Made by a program: the position numbers and the translations under genes. The notes under the pieces are model-generated. The model saw nothing but the letters and a program-made list of their open reading frames with translations, had not been told where the DNA came from and did not search any database. A stretch of 64,000 nt of DNA from Copromyces sp. CBS 386.78 (Eukaryota; Ascomycota; Sordariomycetes; Sordariales; Sordariaceae), in the NCBI GenBank assembly GCA_030685235.1, contig MU839200.1:1-64000 (forward strand). The letters run 5' to 3'. Below are positions 10,490 to 24,040 of the stretch, one piece after another. How positions within the stretch are numbered: position 1 is the stretch's first letter; each line of letters opens with the position of its first letter.

Positions 10490-13053
10490 ATAAATAACGA
10501 AACCCTCGTCTCCTTGATTAACTAGTTTCGTAATTAATAATTCTACCTTCCTTCTACTTCGTTATATAAGAATTAATTTATCGAATAGCGTAAAAAATAC
10601 CCGGAATTCGAATTTAAAGCGGCTAATTTAAAAATATAAAGAGAATAAACGCCGAAACTTAATTAGAAGGTTTGGAAATATAATTTAAAGAGGTAAAAGC
10701 CGTATACAATGGCCTTAATATAAAGGAAAAGAATATTTAAAATATAAATAAATTTCCCTTCTAAGTAGGGGAAATTAAAGGAAATATAAAGGTAAACTAT
10801 ATTATATACCCCTATATTGTATTATATACCCCTATATTACTTTTTTATACTTTCTTATACTAACTACTATAACTATAAATATTATTTATAAAGAATAAGG
10901 CCCGTACAAGAAGGGTAGTATTTAATCCTAGTAATAAAGAAAGTCTAATTACCGTTAATACTATCTCTACTACTACAAAGAATATATCTTCCTTCTTAAT
11001 ATTTAAAGTATTAATTATAATAAATTTAATATAAATAACGTTAATTATAATCTATTTAATTCGGTTTATATAAGTATAAAACAATATATAGGCTAACTAT
11101 AAAGTAGACTTAGATATAGTTATTACAAATACTCTAATTAGGTATAATAACGTATAACGAAGGCTATAATAAATACGCTACTTTAATAAATATTCTTTTA
11201 AATTATCCCCCTCCTTTAATAGTATTATTAAAGAATAATTTAGTATATTACTAAATACCCCCCCTCCTTTCGAAAGATTAGAGCTTTCTAAAGGCGACGC
11301 TATATCTATAAATTTCTCGACGAAATTTAAAGTGTATAAAGTATTATTTATAAACAGCTTTAAAGCTTATAAAAATTTAACCATCCTATAATACTATTAA
11401 GCCTTCGATATTATACCTTTTACCCTACCTTTACATATTAACTATATCCTTTAACCATTCGACGTTAGGGTTTACTAAGCAATTAAAAATGTTTATTAGA
11501 AGGTATTAGCTATAGAAATAATTAGCGGTACTATCTTTATTAGCCGTATAATATTTCTAAATAATTGGAAGAAAATTAAGGAGGCTAAGTTTATTCGTAG
11601 TAATATTTATAAAGGATAGGAGAAAATAGGATTATAGCCGTTAAAACCAAATACGTTGTTTTCCGTTATCTTTTTAATATTATATTAATAATTAATATAT
11701 TTATTTAGAAATACCTTTTAATAAGCTTCGTAAGGCTATAAAATCACAATAAGAATTATTATTCCTTAAACGACTAAAGGTTATAATTCTACGAAAAGTC
11801 TTACGTACCCTTAAATCCTTAGCGATTTATAAAAGGATTAATATAGTAAATTTATTACTTAGAAAGTAGGTTAAAAATACTAAAATTACCTTCAAAGTCT
11901 CTTTTAATACCTAGAAATTCGTATATAATTGGTAGGAGCGCCTAAAACACTATATAGAAGTAGAGGCCTAGAAATAAAACCTTCGTAGGTACGTAGCTAT
12001 TAATAATAAAATTTATATTAAGGAAGCGTTTAATATTAAAGTTATAATAAAAAGAGAGGTTAATATAGTAAAAAATTTAAAGGAAACCTAAAAAGTTAAC
12101 TTCGCATTTATTAAAAAAGTCGCCCTCGAAGAAAACCCTAATTTTAAATAGTAGCCGCTATATAAAGGTAAGGTTAATAAGAAGGTTAAACCTAAGAGAA
12201 ACTCTATTTGCACCGTAGCCAAACTCTATTTGCACCGTAGTCCAAAACTTTAATAAGGTATAACTTGGCCAAATAATAAGCTCTAAGAATAAAAATTGTA
12301 TTTTCAGATTCCCTAAATTTTTCTGTATTATAATCCATTTACTAACTTACTTACCGCCTTTGCTACTAATTGTTTTAAGAGATATAAGGAATTCCAAAGC
12401 ATATTTTTAGTCTTTTAAAACCCTTAGCATATTTAAGGGCTGGGGTAATATCTAGGAGCAAACTTGGAACCTATTAGATAGAGTAGAAGATTACGAAAAT
12501 TCTAAGCCTACTTTGAGGCTATAGGCCCTTATTTTCGTAGAGTAACTTTGAATTTTCGTTTTGGACTACGGTGCAAATAGAGTTTGGCTACGGTGCAAAT
12601 AGAGTTTCTCAAACCTAATACCCCTATTCCTAATAATAACGGCCTTATTTATATTATAATAAATAATTTAGAATATAATAGAATTTTAAAAGTAAAAGAA
12701 GGATAGGATAAGGTTACAATTAACGATGCTCGCTATAATTATATTATTAAATAATAGTAAGACTTTTCTTATTATATCCTAGAAATAAGGGTATAGAAGG
12801 TAATATAGCTAGAATAGGATTTTAATACCTTTATAGCCTCTATCGAAGACGAAGAGGATAAGCGGTTTAAAAAAACGGGCAAAGCTACCTACCCTATTAT
12901 AAAAGAGGATTTCGTACCCTTTAAAACGTATAATAAGAAAAAGAGTAGGAAAATCCGTAGGGAAAGTTCGTTGTTAATTAAAATTATCTTAGGTAACGAA
13001 GCTATTATCCCTAATAAGCTTCCTACTATATTTAAGTACGTTCATTTAGTTGG
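10490..13053 (+). pseudogene. DDE_1 (pogo/Fot) transposase remnant
   Basis: Transposase of the DDE_1 superfamily, which cuts and pastes an element at TA sites. The clearest part is at 11400-11680. A frame reading FTLPLHINYIL then PFDVRVY matches the family signature 'LPPHTSHxLQPLDVxxF', and is followed by EFL-NW-KIKEA and SNIYKG-EKIGL-PLKPNT, the usual C-terminal stretch. Stops sit where the family has Gln or Trp. A charged tail continues to 12187, is interrupted by the 415-bp MITE, and resumes at 12619 with KVKEGQDKVTI and EDEEDKRFKK. The N-terminal helix-turn-helix and first catalytic Asp could not be placed. Confidence 0.65.
12196..12610. mobile_element. 415-bp MITE with duplicated TIR module, 8-bp TSD
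   Basis: Starts GAGAAACTCTATTTGCACCG and ends with its reverse complement. It is flanked on both sides by AAACCTAA (12188-12195 and 12611-12618). Each terminus carries a module containing ACTCTATTTGCACCGTAG twice in tandem (spacing about 23 bp), giving TIRs of roughly 48 bp. No coding capacity. The 8-bp TSD fits hAT or Mutator-like machinery. The shared GAGAAA start with the 649-bp MITE favours the latter, which is inference. It interrupts the transposase remnant of the pogo-type element and is much less RIP-mutated than that host. Confidence 0.85.
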
Positions 13054-13058
13054 GTTAT

Positions 13059-13378
13059 TATTGCGGAAGTCTGGGAGCTATCCTATAGAAGACCTTGTAT
13101 TGGTATTCTATATAGGAAAGCGTAATGCAGAAGGAAAGAAGCAGGCTAGCTAGAGAGGGCCTTGCGGTCTAATTAAGTAAGTGACCGCAAGGTTTCCAGA
13201 AGGCTCTACCTTTCTTCTAGTGAATAGTAGCCTTAATAAAGGCTTATTACAAAGGTTATAAGAACCTTATAGCCTAGCCAAGGGTAATCTAATACCTGCC
13301 AGTAGGTTTTAGAAAGTAGTCCTTCCAAAGCAAGCGTAAGGGTACTATCTATCTATCTATTATATATATCCTATATTA
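13059..13378 (-). repeat. 3' LTR of Gypsy-1
   Basis: 320 bp, same length as 29027-29346 and colinear with it, differing mainly by transitions. On the minus strand it runs from TAATATAGG (originally TGATACAGG) to CTTCCGCAATA, that is TG...CA termini after RIP. This copy is somewhat more mutated than the 5' copy. Confidence 0.9.
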
Positions 13379-13589
13379 AGTCCCGGCCTTACAAAGAAAC
13401 TATTACTACCCTTAATAATATTCGCAATATTTCCTAGTCTTTGTCCGTTAACTACTTCATCCTTAGCGAATACGAGCGCTATAACCTCCTTAGTAAGTAC
13501 CTAAACTAGTCCTTCTAGAGTAGCTATTACTACAATTTCCTTAACGAATACTTAAAGCCAATTCTTCGGAGCGGCCTTCCTTCTAATCC

Positions 13590-16500
13590 TAATATTCCTC
13601 TATTAAATCTTTAAAATTATATAATTACTATTCAGTCTTCTATTCGTTATACTAATTTCCTTATCCTTTCTATTTAATTAAGTACTATAATTTATATTGT
13701 CCGTTAATATAATAGTTAAATACGGTTTCTATTTTATATTTATCCCCTTCTTCCTCGGAATTTTAAGAATCTTCGATAAGGCCAAGAAGAAATATATAAC
13801 GGTTGAAGGGGTTTTCGTCCTTTAGGGCTAGTAAGAGGTAAATATATAATATAATTAAATAAATCTTTATATAATCCAGAAATTTAAATCGGTAAGCGAA
13901 GCATCTTATTCGTTCGAATATTTTAAAAAGGCCGGAATATTATTATAAAAATTTTCGTAACAGTCGTCCGGGCAAATAATATCCGTAATAAATTTAAAGA
14001 AATACTTTATTACTAATATTAAATTTAATATTCTAATAATTTTCGTCGTATTTCGTTTTAATTTTAATAGTAGCGAAATCTATAGCGAATTATATATCCT
14101 AATAGAAATATTCTTTAAATATAATATTAGAATTTATATTAATTTCGATTAATAATTTAATTAAAGTATTTAAGGGTCCGCGGAATTTAAAACTATAGAA
14201 GAGCTTATAAAGGAATACTTTAATAATTTTAAAGTAAATATTATTAAAATTCTATTAAAAGGGGAGGATAATATTTATTTAATAACTATTTAAATATTTA
14301 AAATAATAAAAGCAGATAATTATTTCTACGTTTTATTTCTTTTATTCCGAAAAGCCGTTACCCTATAAATAATACGTAATAGCTATAAATAATTTAATAC
14401 CCTATATTTTCTATATATTTTACTACATTTCAAATATAAACTTTCTATTTCTATTAGAAATTAATCCTATTAGAATTCCTTAATCGCCGAAGATTAAGTA
14501 CTTTATAAATAATCATCCCCAATTATTTATAGTATATTTTAAATAGCTAAGGATAAATAAGGATTTTTTAAAATTAGGGTACGTACTAATTATTATAGTA
14601 TCGAATAAATTAAACCTAGGTATTTACTAGGGGGTACCTTTTAATAATATTTTAAATAAATTAATAATAAAATTAATAGTAATAAAATATATAAGAAGGG
14701 AATTAGTATTAAATAATTAATAATCGCTAATTGTTTAAACTTTATTAATTTAATTAAATTAGTAAGTAGGGTAATATTCTACGTATTTCTTTACTAAATA
14801 AATCTTATTATTAATAATTAATTTACAAAGGTCGTATATTATTCTATTCCGCCCGAAGTAATATTTTTTATACGTAAAATTTGAGAATATATAAATTTCG
14901 TATTTTATTACCACTAATATTATAAATTAATCCGTCCAATTAAATTAAAAATAGGTATCCAGTACAATAAAAATTCTTATTATCCCTAATAAGTTTAACT
15001 TTATAGAAATCCTTCTTTACCTTAGCGAATTTAAAATTATTAACGTAATTGTCGATAATATACTATTTTAAGGTAGGATCTATTTAAAACTCGGTAAGGG
15101 CGAACTATATAATATTTAAGACCGCCTCTTCTTCCGGGTTACTATTATTATTAATATATTAAAAGCGGTTTAACGTATTTAGAACGAAGTTAATACGACT
15201 AGGAATATAATATATTTTTAAGTCGTATTAAGATAAATATACCAAAGCGTTAATTAACCTTCTATTCATTTAATTAATGAAGTATATTTATAATATAATT
15301 TATTCGATAATACCTTTAATTATTATATAATCGGTAAAAATAATAACGGAGTAATTAGAAGAATAAATATAAATACATAACTTTTTTACCGCTTATATTA
15401 AATAAACGACTTTTAATTTTAATAGCCCGTATTAGAATTTAATTTTAATTAAGTATTTATTTAAGAATATTATTAGTAGGACTATAGTCGAAGGGATATT
15501 ATTACTAGGGATTTATTTATATTCTACTTTTAAATAGAAGACTATAATTCTATTCCTTCGTTCGAAATTTCCGTCTAATTAAATAATTAGGATCAAATTT
15601 GGGTCTATATAATAAAAGATCCCCCTAATATCGTTCTTTCTATAAATCGCGTTTTATACAGCTTTTAAAAAAAAAATTTCGCGTTCAGTAAATTTATATT
15701 TAATTTTAATTATATATACCGTATATTTCCTAATATTACCGGTTATTAATACTCCTATTTTATACCCTTCGGTAAGAAAAATAATTTTCTATTTTTAAAG
15801 TAGTTTAATAAATTAAACGTAATATAGGATTAGGTATTTAAAGAATCTACTACTTCCGATATATATTTCTAAGGCTTTTAATTAATTTAAGAAATTTAAA
15901 TTCCGTATAGTTTCAATCTATTCTTTAATTAACGTTAAATTAAGGGCATTAATATAGAATCCTAATAATTCTATATTTAGAAACCCGATAAAGGATTTTT
16001 TAGGGGAGATTACAATATTCTTTTATTAAAAAGGCTAAAAATAATATTTAAATAGCGAAGGTACTCTTTAGCTATATTACTAGTAATAATAATATTATTA
16101 ATAAAAATATAATAATATACCGAATAAAGTCTTAGGAATCGATTTATAAACCGTTAAACGTATATTAGGGAATTATAGTATCCTATTAAAGCGATACGAA
16201 GGATTTCTAATTTTCTATAGGTAATTATAATTAATTTATTTCTATAAAGCGGCTATATACTAAATTAATAAAAAAAAGAAATAATATTAATAATAATAAT
16301 AAAACGTTTACCTCTTATACGGGCAATAATAGACTTTTAGTAGGGGAAAGGGTAATTATCGGGTATTAATACTTTATTTAAAGAATATAAGTCGACGATA
16401 GGGCGGCCTTTAAATTTTTTTTTAATAATCTTCTAAATTACGAAGACGGGGTACGAAAAAGGCGTAGCCTCTAAATAATCGTCGAATTTCCTCTATACTT

Positions 16501-18147
16501 ACAATTTATTAAAAAAATTATTAATAATTTCCTAATCCTTACAATTTAAAGGGTATAAGCGGGTATTTATCTTTTAATTCTACTAACCTTCTACTAGTAA
16601 GATCTTTATTATTTCTTCTTCTAAGATATCGATTATTCCCCTTTCTTCTTATAAACTAGGGTATTTATTTATTAAAACCTTTATTCATTATACTAATTCC
16701 TCGTCCTTAGCGAAAATATAAATATTATTAGTATTTATAATTTTTAGAATATTAAGAATATAATATAAGCTTAAAAGGGAATATTTTTCCGGGATTCGTA
16801 ATCGGTCGTTATAGGCGGAAGGGGAAGGTTTATATCCGTCTATTTTAATAGACGTATCGGATTTAATATATTTAATACTATTAATATTATTAAAATCCGA
16901 TTAATCTACGGCCGTATATACAATATCCTTATATTTTATAATTATATTAATTTTAATACGTTTAAAAATAATTAATATATTAAAGGGGTTATTATTTTTT
17001 ATAAATACGATTTAAGGGGTTTTATTTATAATAATAGAATTAAGGGCTTAGGAAAATTTAGTGGAAAATTTAGAATTACGTCCGGATAATAAAGGTTTAT
17101 ATACGACTAGAATATAGGCCTACTAGTTTAATCGAATAATTATCTCCCTCTCGGCCGTTACCTTACGGTAATATAGGTTAAACTTTTTATTAATAGTAAA
17201 ATTTATTTTAAATCCGTTAAAGCGATTAAATATAATCCTAATAATATTATAATCGATAATACTACCCCTAGAATTTATAAAGTCGTTTCCTAGTAGCGTA
17301 TTAGCTTTTAGGGAGTTTATTACTTAAGTAGATTTCTTTACCTTTATTAAAGTGGGCATTAGGTAAAATCTAGATTCTTTACTTACTAAATACAATTAGA
17401 AAGTAGCCTATTCCCTAGTAAATAAGTCGCTTCCAATGCTTCGGATTTATTTAATTGCTTTAGTCGTAATAAAATACTCGAATTTATTTAATAAGCTCCG
17501 GGAAATTATAGATCGGCCGGTATTTAAATCGATATAAATTTCTATATTAGGCTAATCCGGGGCCGGCTTAATATTAATCTTCAAATGGGTATAAGTTAAT
17601 AAAGGGCTATATTTAATATTTTCTTCGTTAATTTCTAAAGTTTCCTTAATAATATAATTTATTAAGTAAATTAAAGGATTAACGAAAGGGATTCTAGGAA
17701 AATCGTTAAATTTATATTTAATAAATATTACCTTATCTTTAGTAGTATTTTCCTTCTTAAATTCGTATAGTTTCAAATAGGTAAACAATTTATTTTTAAA
17801 ATCGAATTAAGCGTTATAATCGTTATATTTAATCCTTAAGGCCTCGTCTATTTGTTTAGCCTTATTTTTAGTAACTGTAGACCTCTAGTATTTTTGAATA
17901 TAAGCTCTAATTATAGTATAGGAGTTGAAATACTTTAAGTACTTACTATAAGTAAATTTAGTATTAAAAATGTAATAATTTAAATCGGTATTTAATAATT
18001 CTAATTTTAAAACGTTATCTATAAAGTGGACTCTATTACGTAATTTATTATCTTTAGAGGAAGTATTGTAGCGTATATTATTTTTACGAATATTATCCTA
18101 ATATATATTATCCCTTCGATCCTTAGAGCGGTCTTTAAAATAGGAAC
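13590..18147 (-). pseudogene. Gypsy-1 pol remnant with chromodomain
   Basis: Polymerase of Gypsy-1, broken by RIP, in minus-strand order from right to left. At 16490-16320 the RT reads GRPIVDLYSLNKVLIPDNYP, preceded by EATPFSYPVFVI and followed by FP-KSIIA. This is the typical Ty3/Gypsy start of RT (R-x-V-D-x-R-x-L-N). RNase H and integrase are expected between about 15800 and 13900 but could not be read residue by residue. At 13765-13590 the chromodomain reads GDKYKIETVFNYYINGQYKL, then YLIK-KG-GN-YNE, then NFKDLIEEY, with stops exactly at the aromatic-cage and other Trp/Gln positions. Non-functional. Confidence 0.8.
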
Positions 18148-18152
18148 GATCC

Positions 18153-18450
18153 TATTAGGTCGCTAAGGACCTGTCAATTGGCTAGCCTCGTAGAGGCTCG
18201 GGGCGAGACATTGGAAGGCAGCGAATTATTCTAGCTAGCGCCGTATCGTAGTATCGGACAATAGTAATACCGCTCCGGCCTTAACTACTATAGAATTAAA
18301 GGAATAATACTATAAATAGCTACTTCCGTTAATTCCGGAGTAAGGAAATTAAATTTTAATTCATCTTTTACTCTCCCTCCTAATTTAATTTCCCTACGTA
18401 CTTACCCTATCTATAATTACTTGAATTTATTTACCTCTACTATCCTAATA
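18153..18450 (+). repeat. 5' LTR of Gypsy-2
   Basis: 298 bp, begins TATTAGGTCGCTAAGGAC (TG start changed to TA by RIP) and ends TATCCTAATA. Colinear with 26284-26581 over its whole length; differences are nearly all transitions. Confidence 0.92.
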
Positions 18451-18699
18451 CGTTAAAACTTCGACCCCTATAGGAATTAAATTAATACTAATAAAATATA
18501 AATATATAATAGTCGTTCCGTCTCTTAAATTACCCGCCGAAATTCGCATATTTATTTTTATACTTCCTCTACAATATAAGACTATATTATTACGCCGCTA
18601 GCCGCTAATACCCCTCTACTTTCTTCGCCGCCTAAAATTACCCCTTCTTAAAATTCTAATATTATTATCCTAATTATATCCCCCCTTTATCGCCAACCT

Positions 18700-21600
18700 A
18701 CTATCGAAGAAATAAATAATAATAATAGTAACGATAACCGGTTTTATTCTTCTAAAGAAACCTGTAATTATTTCGATTACTTCGAAATTAATACCCTTAA
18801 ATATAAGCGTAAATTCTTTAAAGTCTACGTTAGTACTATTTAATTCCTATTCTCCTACCTCCCATTATATATATTAATTTAGAATTAATATACCTTTATT
18901 AACTTATTAAAAAGTAATTAATATAATAATTACCCTCCTATTCTTTTCGGCTTCTATTATAAAGACTATTCCTTTTATAATTAAATTCGCTTCTTTATTA
19001 TACTTCCGCCTCCCGCTATTATTCTACCGATTATTATTTTTAAATCCCCTATATCCTCTTAACCTATTTAAACCTTTTAATTATCTTCTTCTAATTATTA
19101 TCCTAAATATAATATTATTAAATTTATAAACGAAAATTATATTTAATTCTATAATTATATTTATAATATCGATAATTATTATAAAAACTTTTTTAATACT
19201 TCTATTAATTATATTATTAATTATATTAAAAACAATTTTAAAAACGTTTAAATCTACTATATTACCGGCCTTAAAAAATAATTAGGCTACAACCCTATCT
19301 ATAATAAACCTATATAATTAGAATTTTAAAAATTTTTAAAAAGGGAATTTAATATTAATATATAAAATATTAAACGTAATACTTTTACTAACTTCGAATA
19401 AATACGTTAAAGCCCTATAGAATCCGTCTATAACTTCTATAATTAATATTACGCCGAAGAATTTAATTTACTTTATAAATAGTAAAAATATTCGCGTATC
19501 GTTACTTAAACTAACTACCTTCATCCTTAATTAAAAAAAAGCGTTCTAATAATAATAAGTATTAATACTTTAAATTAGGTAGTAGCGTACGTAAAATAGT
19601 TAAAGGGCTTCGAAACCAATTTTAAATCATTCGTATAATATCCCTAACTTTAAATATCCTTTTCCAATTAATTATTATCGTCTTCTTTTCTTACTATTAT
19701 TCTATTTTTTACTTTTATTCCTATTTCCAATTCTATTTCTATTAATTAATTTACTACTTATCATTCCCTTCTTCCTTTTATAATAAACCCTAATATTACT
19801 TATAATTATTATAATTGAAAAAATTATATTTATAGCTATTATATTTAAGCGAAGCTATATAATACTTACTACGAATATAATAATATTAATTATATTGTAT
19901 TTATTTATATTAAAAAGGCCTATTTTAATGGCAGTTAGACTAGATATATAATATATAATTATTTTTAAATTTCCGGAGCGCCGGCTTAAAATACGAACGC
20001 TAAACTAATTATATCGGTAAAAATAATATTAACCTAGGAAAGCGCAAGTATATTATAGTTAAATTTAAATATAAAATTATTAATAAAGATTTATAAAGAT
20101 TAATAGAAAATATATAAATTAATAAATTCTAATACGGAATTAAATTTTATCGGGAAGTATTTACTCCTAATAAACGTTAAAATTAAATTTATAAATTACT
20201 ATTTCGTTAACTTCTCTCTCTAACCCGTCCCTATATAAAATTTAATTACCTATTTTATTAAATTATATAATTCTTATAATACTTAATAGAAATATAGGAT
20301 TATATTTACTATCGTTAATTCCCTTAACGTTAATATTATTTTCGACTACCTTTAATTTTATGAATATAACTTTAAAATCGATTAATCCCGAAGGAAATTC
20401 CGTTTCTATATTAAAGCCGGCAATTTAGATATAAATCAGGAATTAATGAAAGAGGTTTATAAAGCCGCAATTTACTTTTATAAACTATATTAGGATTCTA
20501 TCCCAATATTAAATCTAAAGGAAGCGTTGTAAGGCTTTCGGAACTTTAATCCCCTGCTATTTACTAATATCCTATTCGAAGTACTTATATTAATTTAAAT
20601 AGAGTTTTCTACCCTATTTAACAACCTAAATCTATTTAGTATTTATTCTAATATATCCGCTACTATATCCTTTAATATACTTTTTAAAATTTTTTATATT
20701 ATATTAAATAGAATTTATCCCCCGTTAGAGCTTTTATTAGAATTAATATTTTTAATACCGCCCGAACCGGAAGAGGACGTAGTATTTACCGCTGCTGAAC
20801 CGATAATTCCGCCCGAATATAAGGAATTCCGATAAGTATTCAAAGTATTGGCCGCCCCTTTACTATAATATAACCGCTTTAAATACCGTATTAATTTAAA
20901 GGAAGGGACGTTTGCGCCTTAAAGACCGATTTATACGCTTAATATTAAAAAATTAGAAATATTTTAGGAATAATTAGCGGAAGTATTATATAAAAAATAA
21001 ATTTAGCCTTCTATTAATCTAATAGGGGCTCTTATTATTTTCGTTTTTAAAAAAGGAAGTAAATTAAAATTATATATTAATAACCGGGCATTTAATAAAA
21101 TTACGAAGATAAATCGTATAATATTACTACTAATTAAGGAAATCTTAAACTAATTGGCGTTAGTAAGGATTTTTATTAAATTAAATTTAAAAGACGCCTA
21201 TTATTATATTTATATTAAGTAGGGAAATGAGGAGAAGACGGTATTTCGTACGAAGTATAAGTATTATAAATTTTTAATTATATTTATAGGGTTAACTAAT
21301 ATTCTAGCGACGTTTTAAATATATATTAATAATACCTTAGTAAAATTAATTAACACTACTTATATTACTTACCTTAATAATCTTATAATTTATAATAAGA
21401 ATAAAAAAGACTATTATAAATATATTAAAAAAGTCTTTTAATAATTATACGAACGTAACCTCTAAATTAATTTAAATAAGTACAAATTCTATACCTAAAA
21501 AATATTATTCTTAAACTATATTATATCGCCGGAAAGTATTTTAATAAATTTAGAACGGGTAAAAGCAATTATAAATTAGGAAGCCCCAATAAACGTTTAT

Positions 21601-24040
21601 AATATTTAAATTTTCTTAAAATTTATTAACTTTTACCAATAATTTATAATATCGTATTCTAAAATAATAATACTATTAATAGAATTATTAAAGGGAAATA
21701 AACGACGGCTATTCGAATTATTAAATAGGGCGAAAATAGTATTCGAAAAATTAAAGCAATTATTTTAAAAAGTATTTATATTAAGGCACTTCGATCCGTT
21801 ATTACTTATTTACATAGAAACAGACGTATTAAATTTTGTAATTAGGGTAATATTAATATAATTATATAATATTAATAATATTTTATTATATTCTTTTCGA
21901 GGAAGAAATCGCCGGAGGAAATTCGGTATAATATTAAGGATAAAAAATTATTAACTATTATCGGAGTATTAAAAGCGTAAAAATAATATTTATTATATAC
22001 GGACGAACTATTTTTAATAATTATAAATTATTTAAATTTCTAATATTTCTAAAGTAAAGATAAAGTTAGTATAAAGTAGAATCGTTAGGCGTTAAAATTA
22101 ATAATATATAATTTTAATATCGAATATTGGGTAAAGAAATTAAATCCGGCGGATAGGTTATCGAAAAAACCGTAATTATATAAAGTAATAAACGTATCGA
22201 AGGACGGTTATCCATTATTAAAAGTATTCGAAGAAGGAAAAATAAAAAGTAAAGTAATAAAAAAGGGTTTTATATTAGGAAAAGACGTTAAAAGAATATT
22301 ATTAATCGGGAAGGAAATGTAGAAGGTAATAGTAAAATAAAAGGAATAGAATAAAAACAACGGAAAAAACGAATTAATATAGGGATTAAAATAGGAAAAT
22401 AATATTTAAGAGCGGAAAAGAAGGAAGTATAAAAAATATATTAACGAAAGCAAGCTTAAAGAAATACTAAAGAAAAAAGTAAAATTCGCAAACGAAAATA
22501 CTATTATAAAGAGAAGGAGGACGAACGGTACTATTATTGGATAAATAAATATATATATTATTATTATAAAGGGGAAAAGAAAAGAAGAGCTATTACCGCT
22601 ATTAAATTAATAAATAGTAGAAATGTAAAAGTAGGACCCGTTCATTTTAAAGGAAATATAGAAGGAATTAAAGAAGGGGCGTAGAATAAAGAATTAGAAA
22701 ATAAAGGAAAATAGAGTCTTATATTATAATTATTAAATTTATATTTTAGAACGCTTATATATAGAATCTTTATATGCCTACTATAATAATACTATTAATA
22801 ATTATTTAAAATAATAGAAAACTTTTAAGAAAATTAATTAATTCTATTATTAGCTGATTATTGCTATTAATATCGAAATATATATATATTAATACCCAAT
22901 TTACTAAAAAGCGAAGCTACGAAACCACTAATTTTATAAATTTTTAATATCCTTACCTATTCCTACCGTTTTTTAATAGGATATTTCTTACGATTTTATT
23001 ACCGGATTACTACTATTATATAACCTTATATTAAATTAAATTTATAACGCCGTTTTAATTATTGTAGATTAATTTATTAAATTCGCCCTCTATATTCCGA
23101 TATAAAAGACTATTAATATTAAACAATTCGTTTATCTTTTTTAATCATACGTTTTTTAATAATTTAATCTACTTAATTCTATTATTTCCGACCGGGGTAA
23201 TCTCTTTATAAGCTTTTTCTAAAAGATTTATTACGAGCTTTTAGAAATCCGATGCCGCTTTAATATTGTATAATATTTTTAAATAGACGGCTAAATCGAA
23301 TATTAAAATTAAAATTTCGAACTTTATTTTCGTATTTTCTATAATTTAAAATAAAGTAATTAAGTAGAGAAATTAGTATTAGTATAATAAATGTATAATG
23401 ATTATTTTTATAACTACTATCGGGAAATTCCTATTTGAATTACTATTCGGGTATTATTTACGAGGGCTAACTAATCTAAAAAGAGGCCGAGGAAATATAT
23501 TACTTAATACCGCTACTAATTATATTAAAAAATTTATTTAAGGTTATATTAACGTTATTAAAATATTAAAAGTAATTAACGAAGGGTATACAAAGTAATA
23601 TAATAAATTATATATAATTAAAGAGTTTGAAATAAGAAGTTAAATTCTTCTTAATATTAAAAATATTAAATAGAAGCGTTTAAATTGGAAATTATTAAAT
23701 AAATTTTTAAGGCCTTTCTGTATTACCGAAATAATTAGTAATAAAAAAATAATATACCGCTTAAACTTCCTTAATTATTATTATATTTATTTAGTATTCC
23801 CTATTGCTTTATTAAAATTATATTATAATAATTTAATTATAGTAGCGCTTTAAAGCGAAATAATAAATATTAAAGGAGACGAAGAATAGTATAAAATTAA
23901 AAAAATTGTAAAATATATTAGTTTAAAAAAGAACTAATAATTTTAAATAAAGTAGAAAGGGTATTCAGAAAATAAGAATAAATAAATATTGTAGGAGAAT
24001 TTAAATTATTTAAAATTATTAGTAGAATATAAAGAGTAGG
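18700..24040 (+). pseudogene. Gypsy-2 gag-pol remnant with chromodomain
   Basis: Gag lies in about 18700-20800, readable only in pieces. RT: KLKLYINNRAFNKITKINRI at about 21060, KLNLKDAYYYIYIK, VFRTKYKYYKF and GLTNILATF, then YLNNLIIYN at about 21370, where the catalytic YLDD has become YLNN by G-to-A changes. RNase H begins IETDVLNFVI at about 21820. Integrase spans about 22800-23700 and ends RPFCITEIISNKKIIYRLNF (the GPY/F-like module). A chromodomain follows at 23868-24033: DEE-YKIKKIVKYISLKKN, then KGYSENKNK, ENLNYLK. Stops fall at former Gln/Trp codons throughout. Confidence 0.85.
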
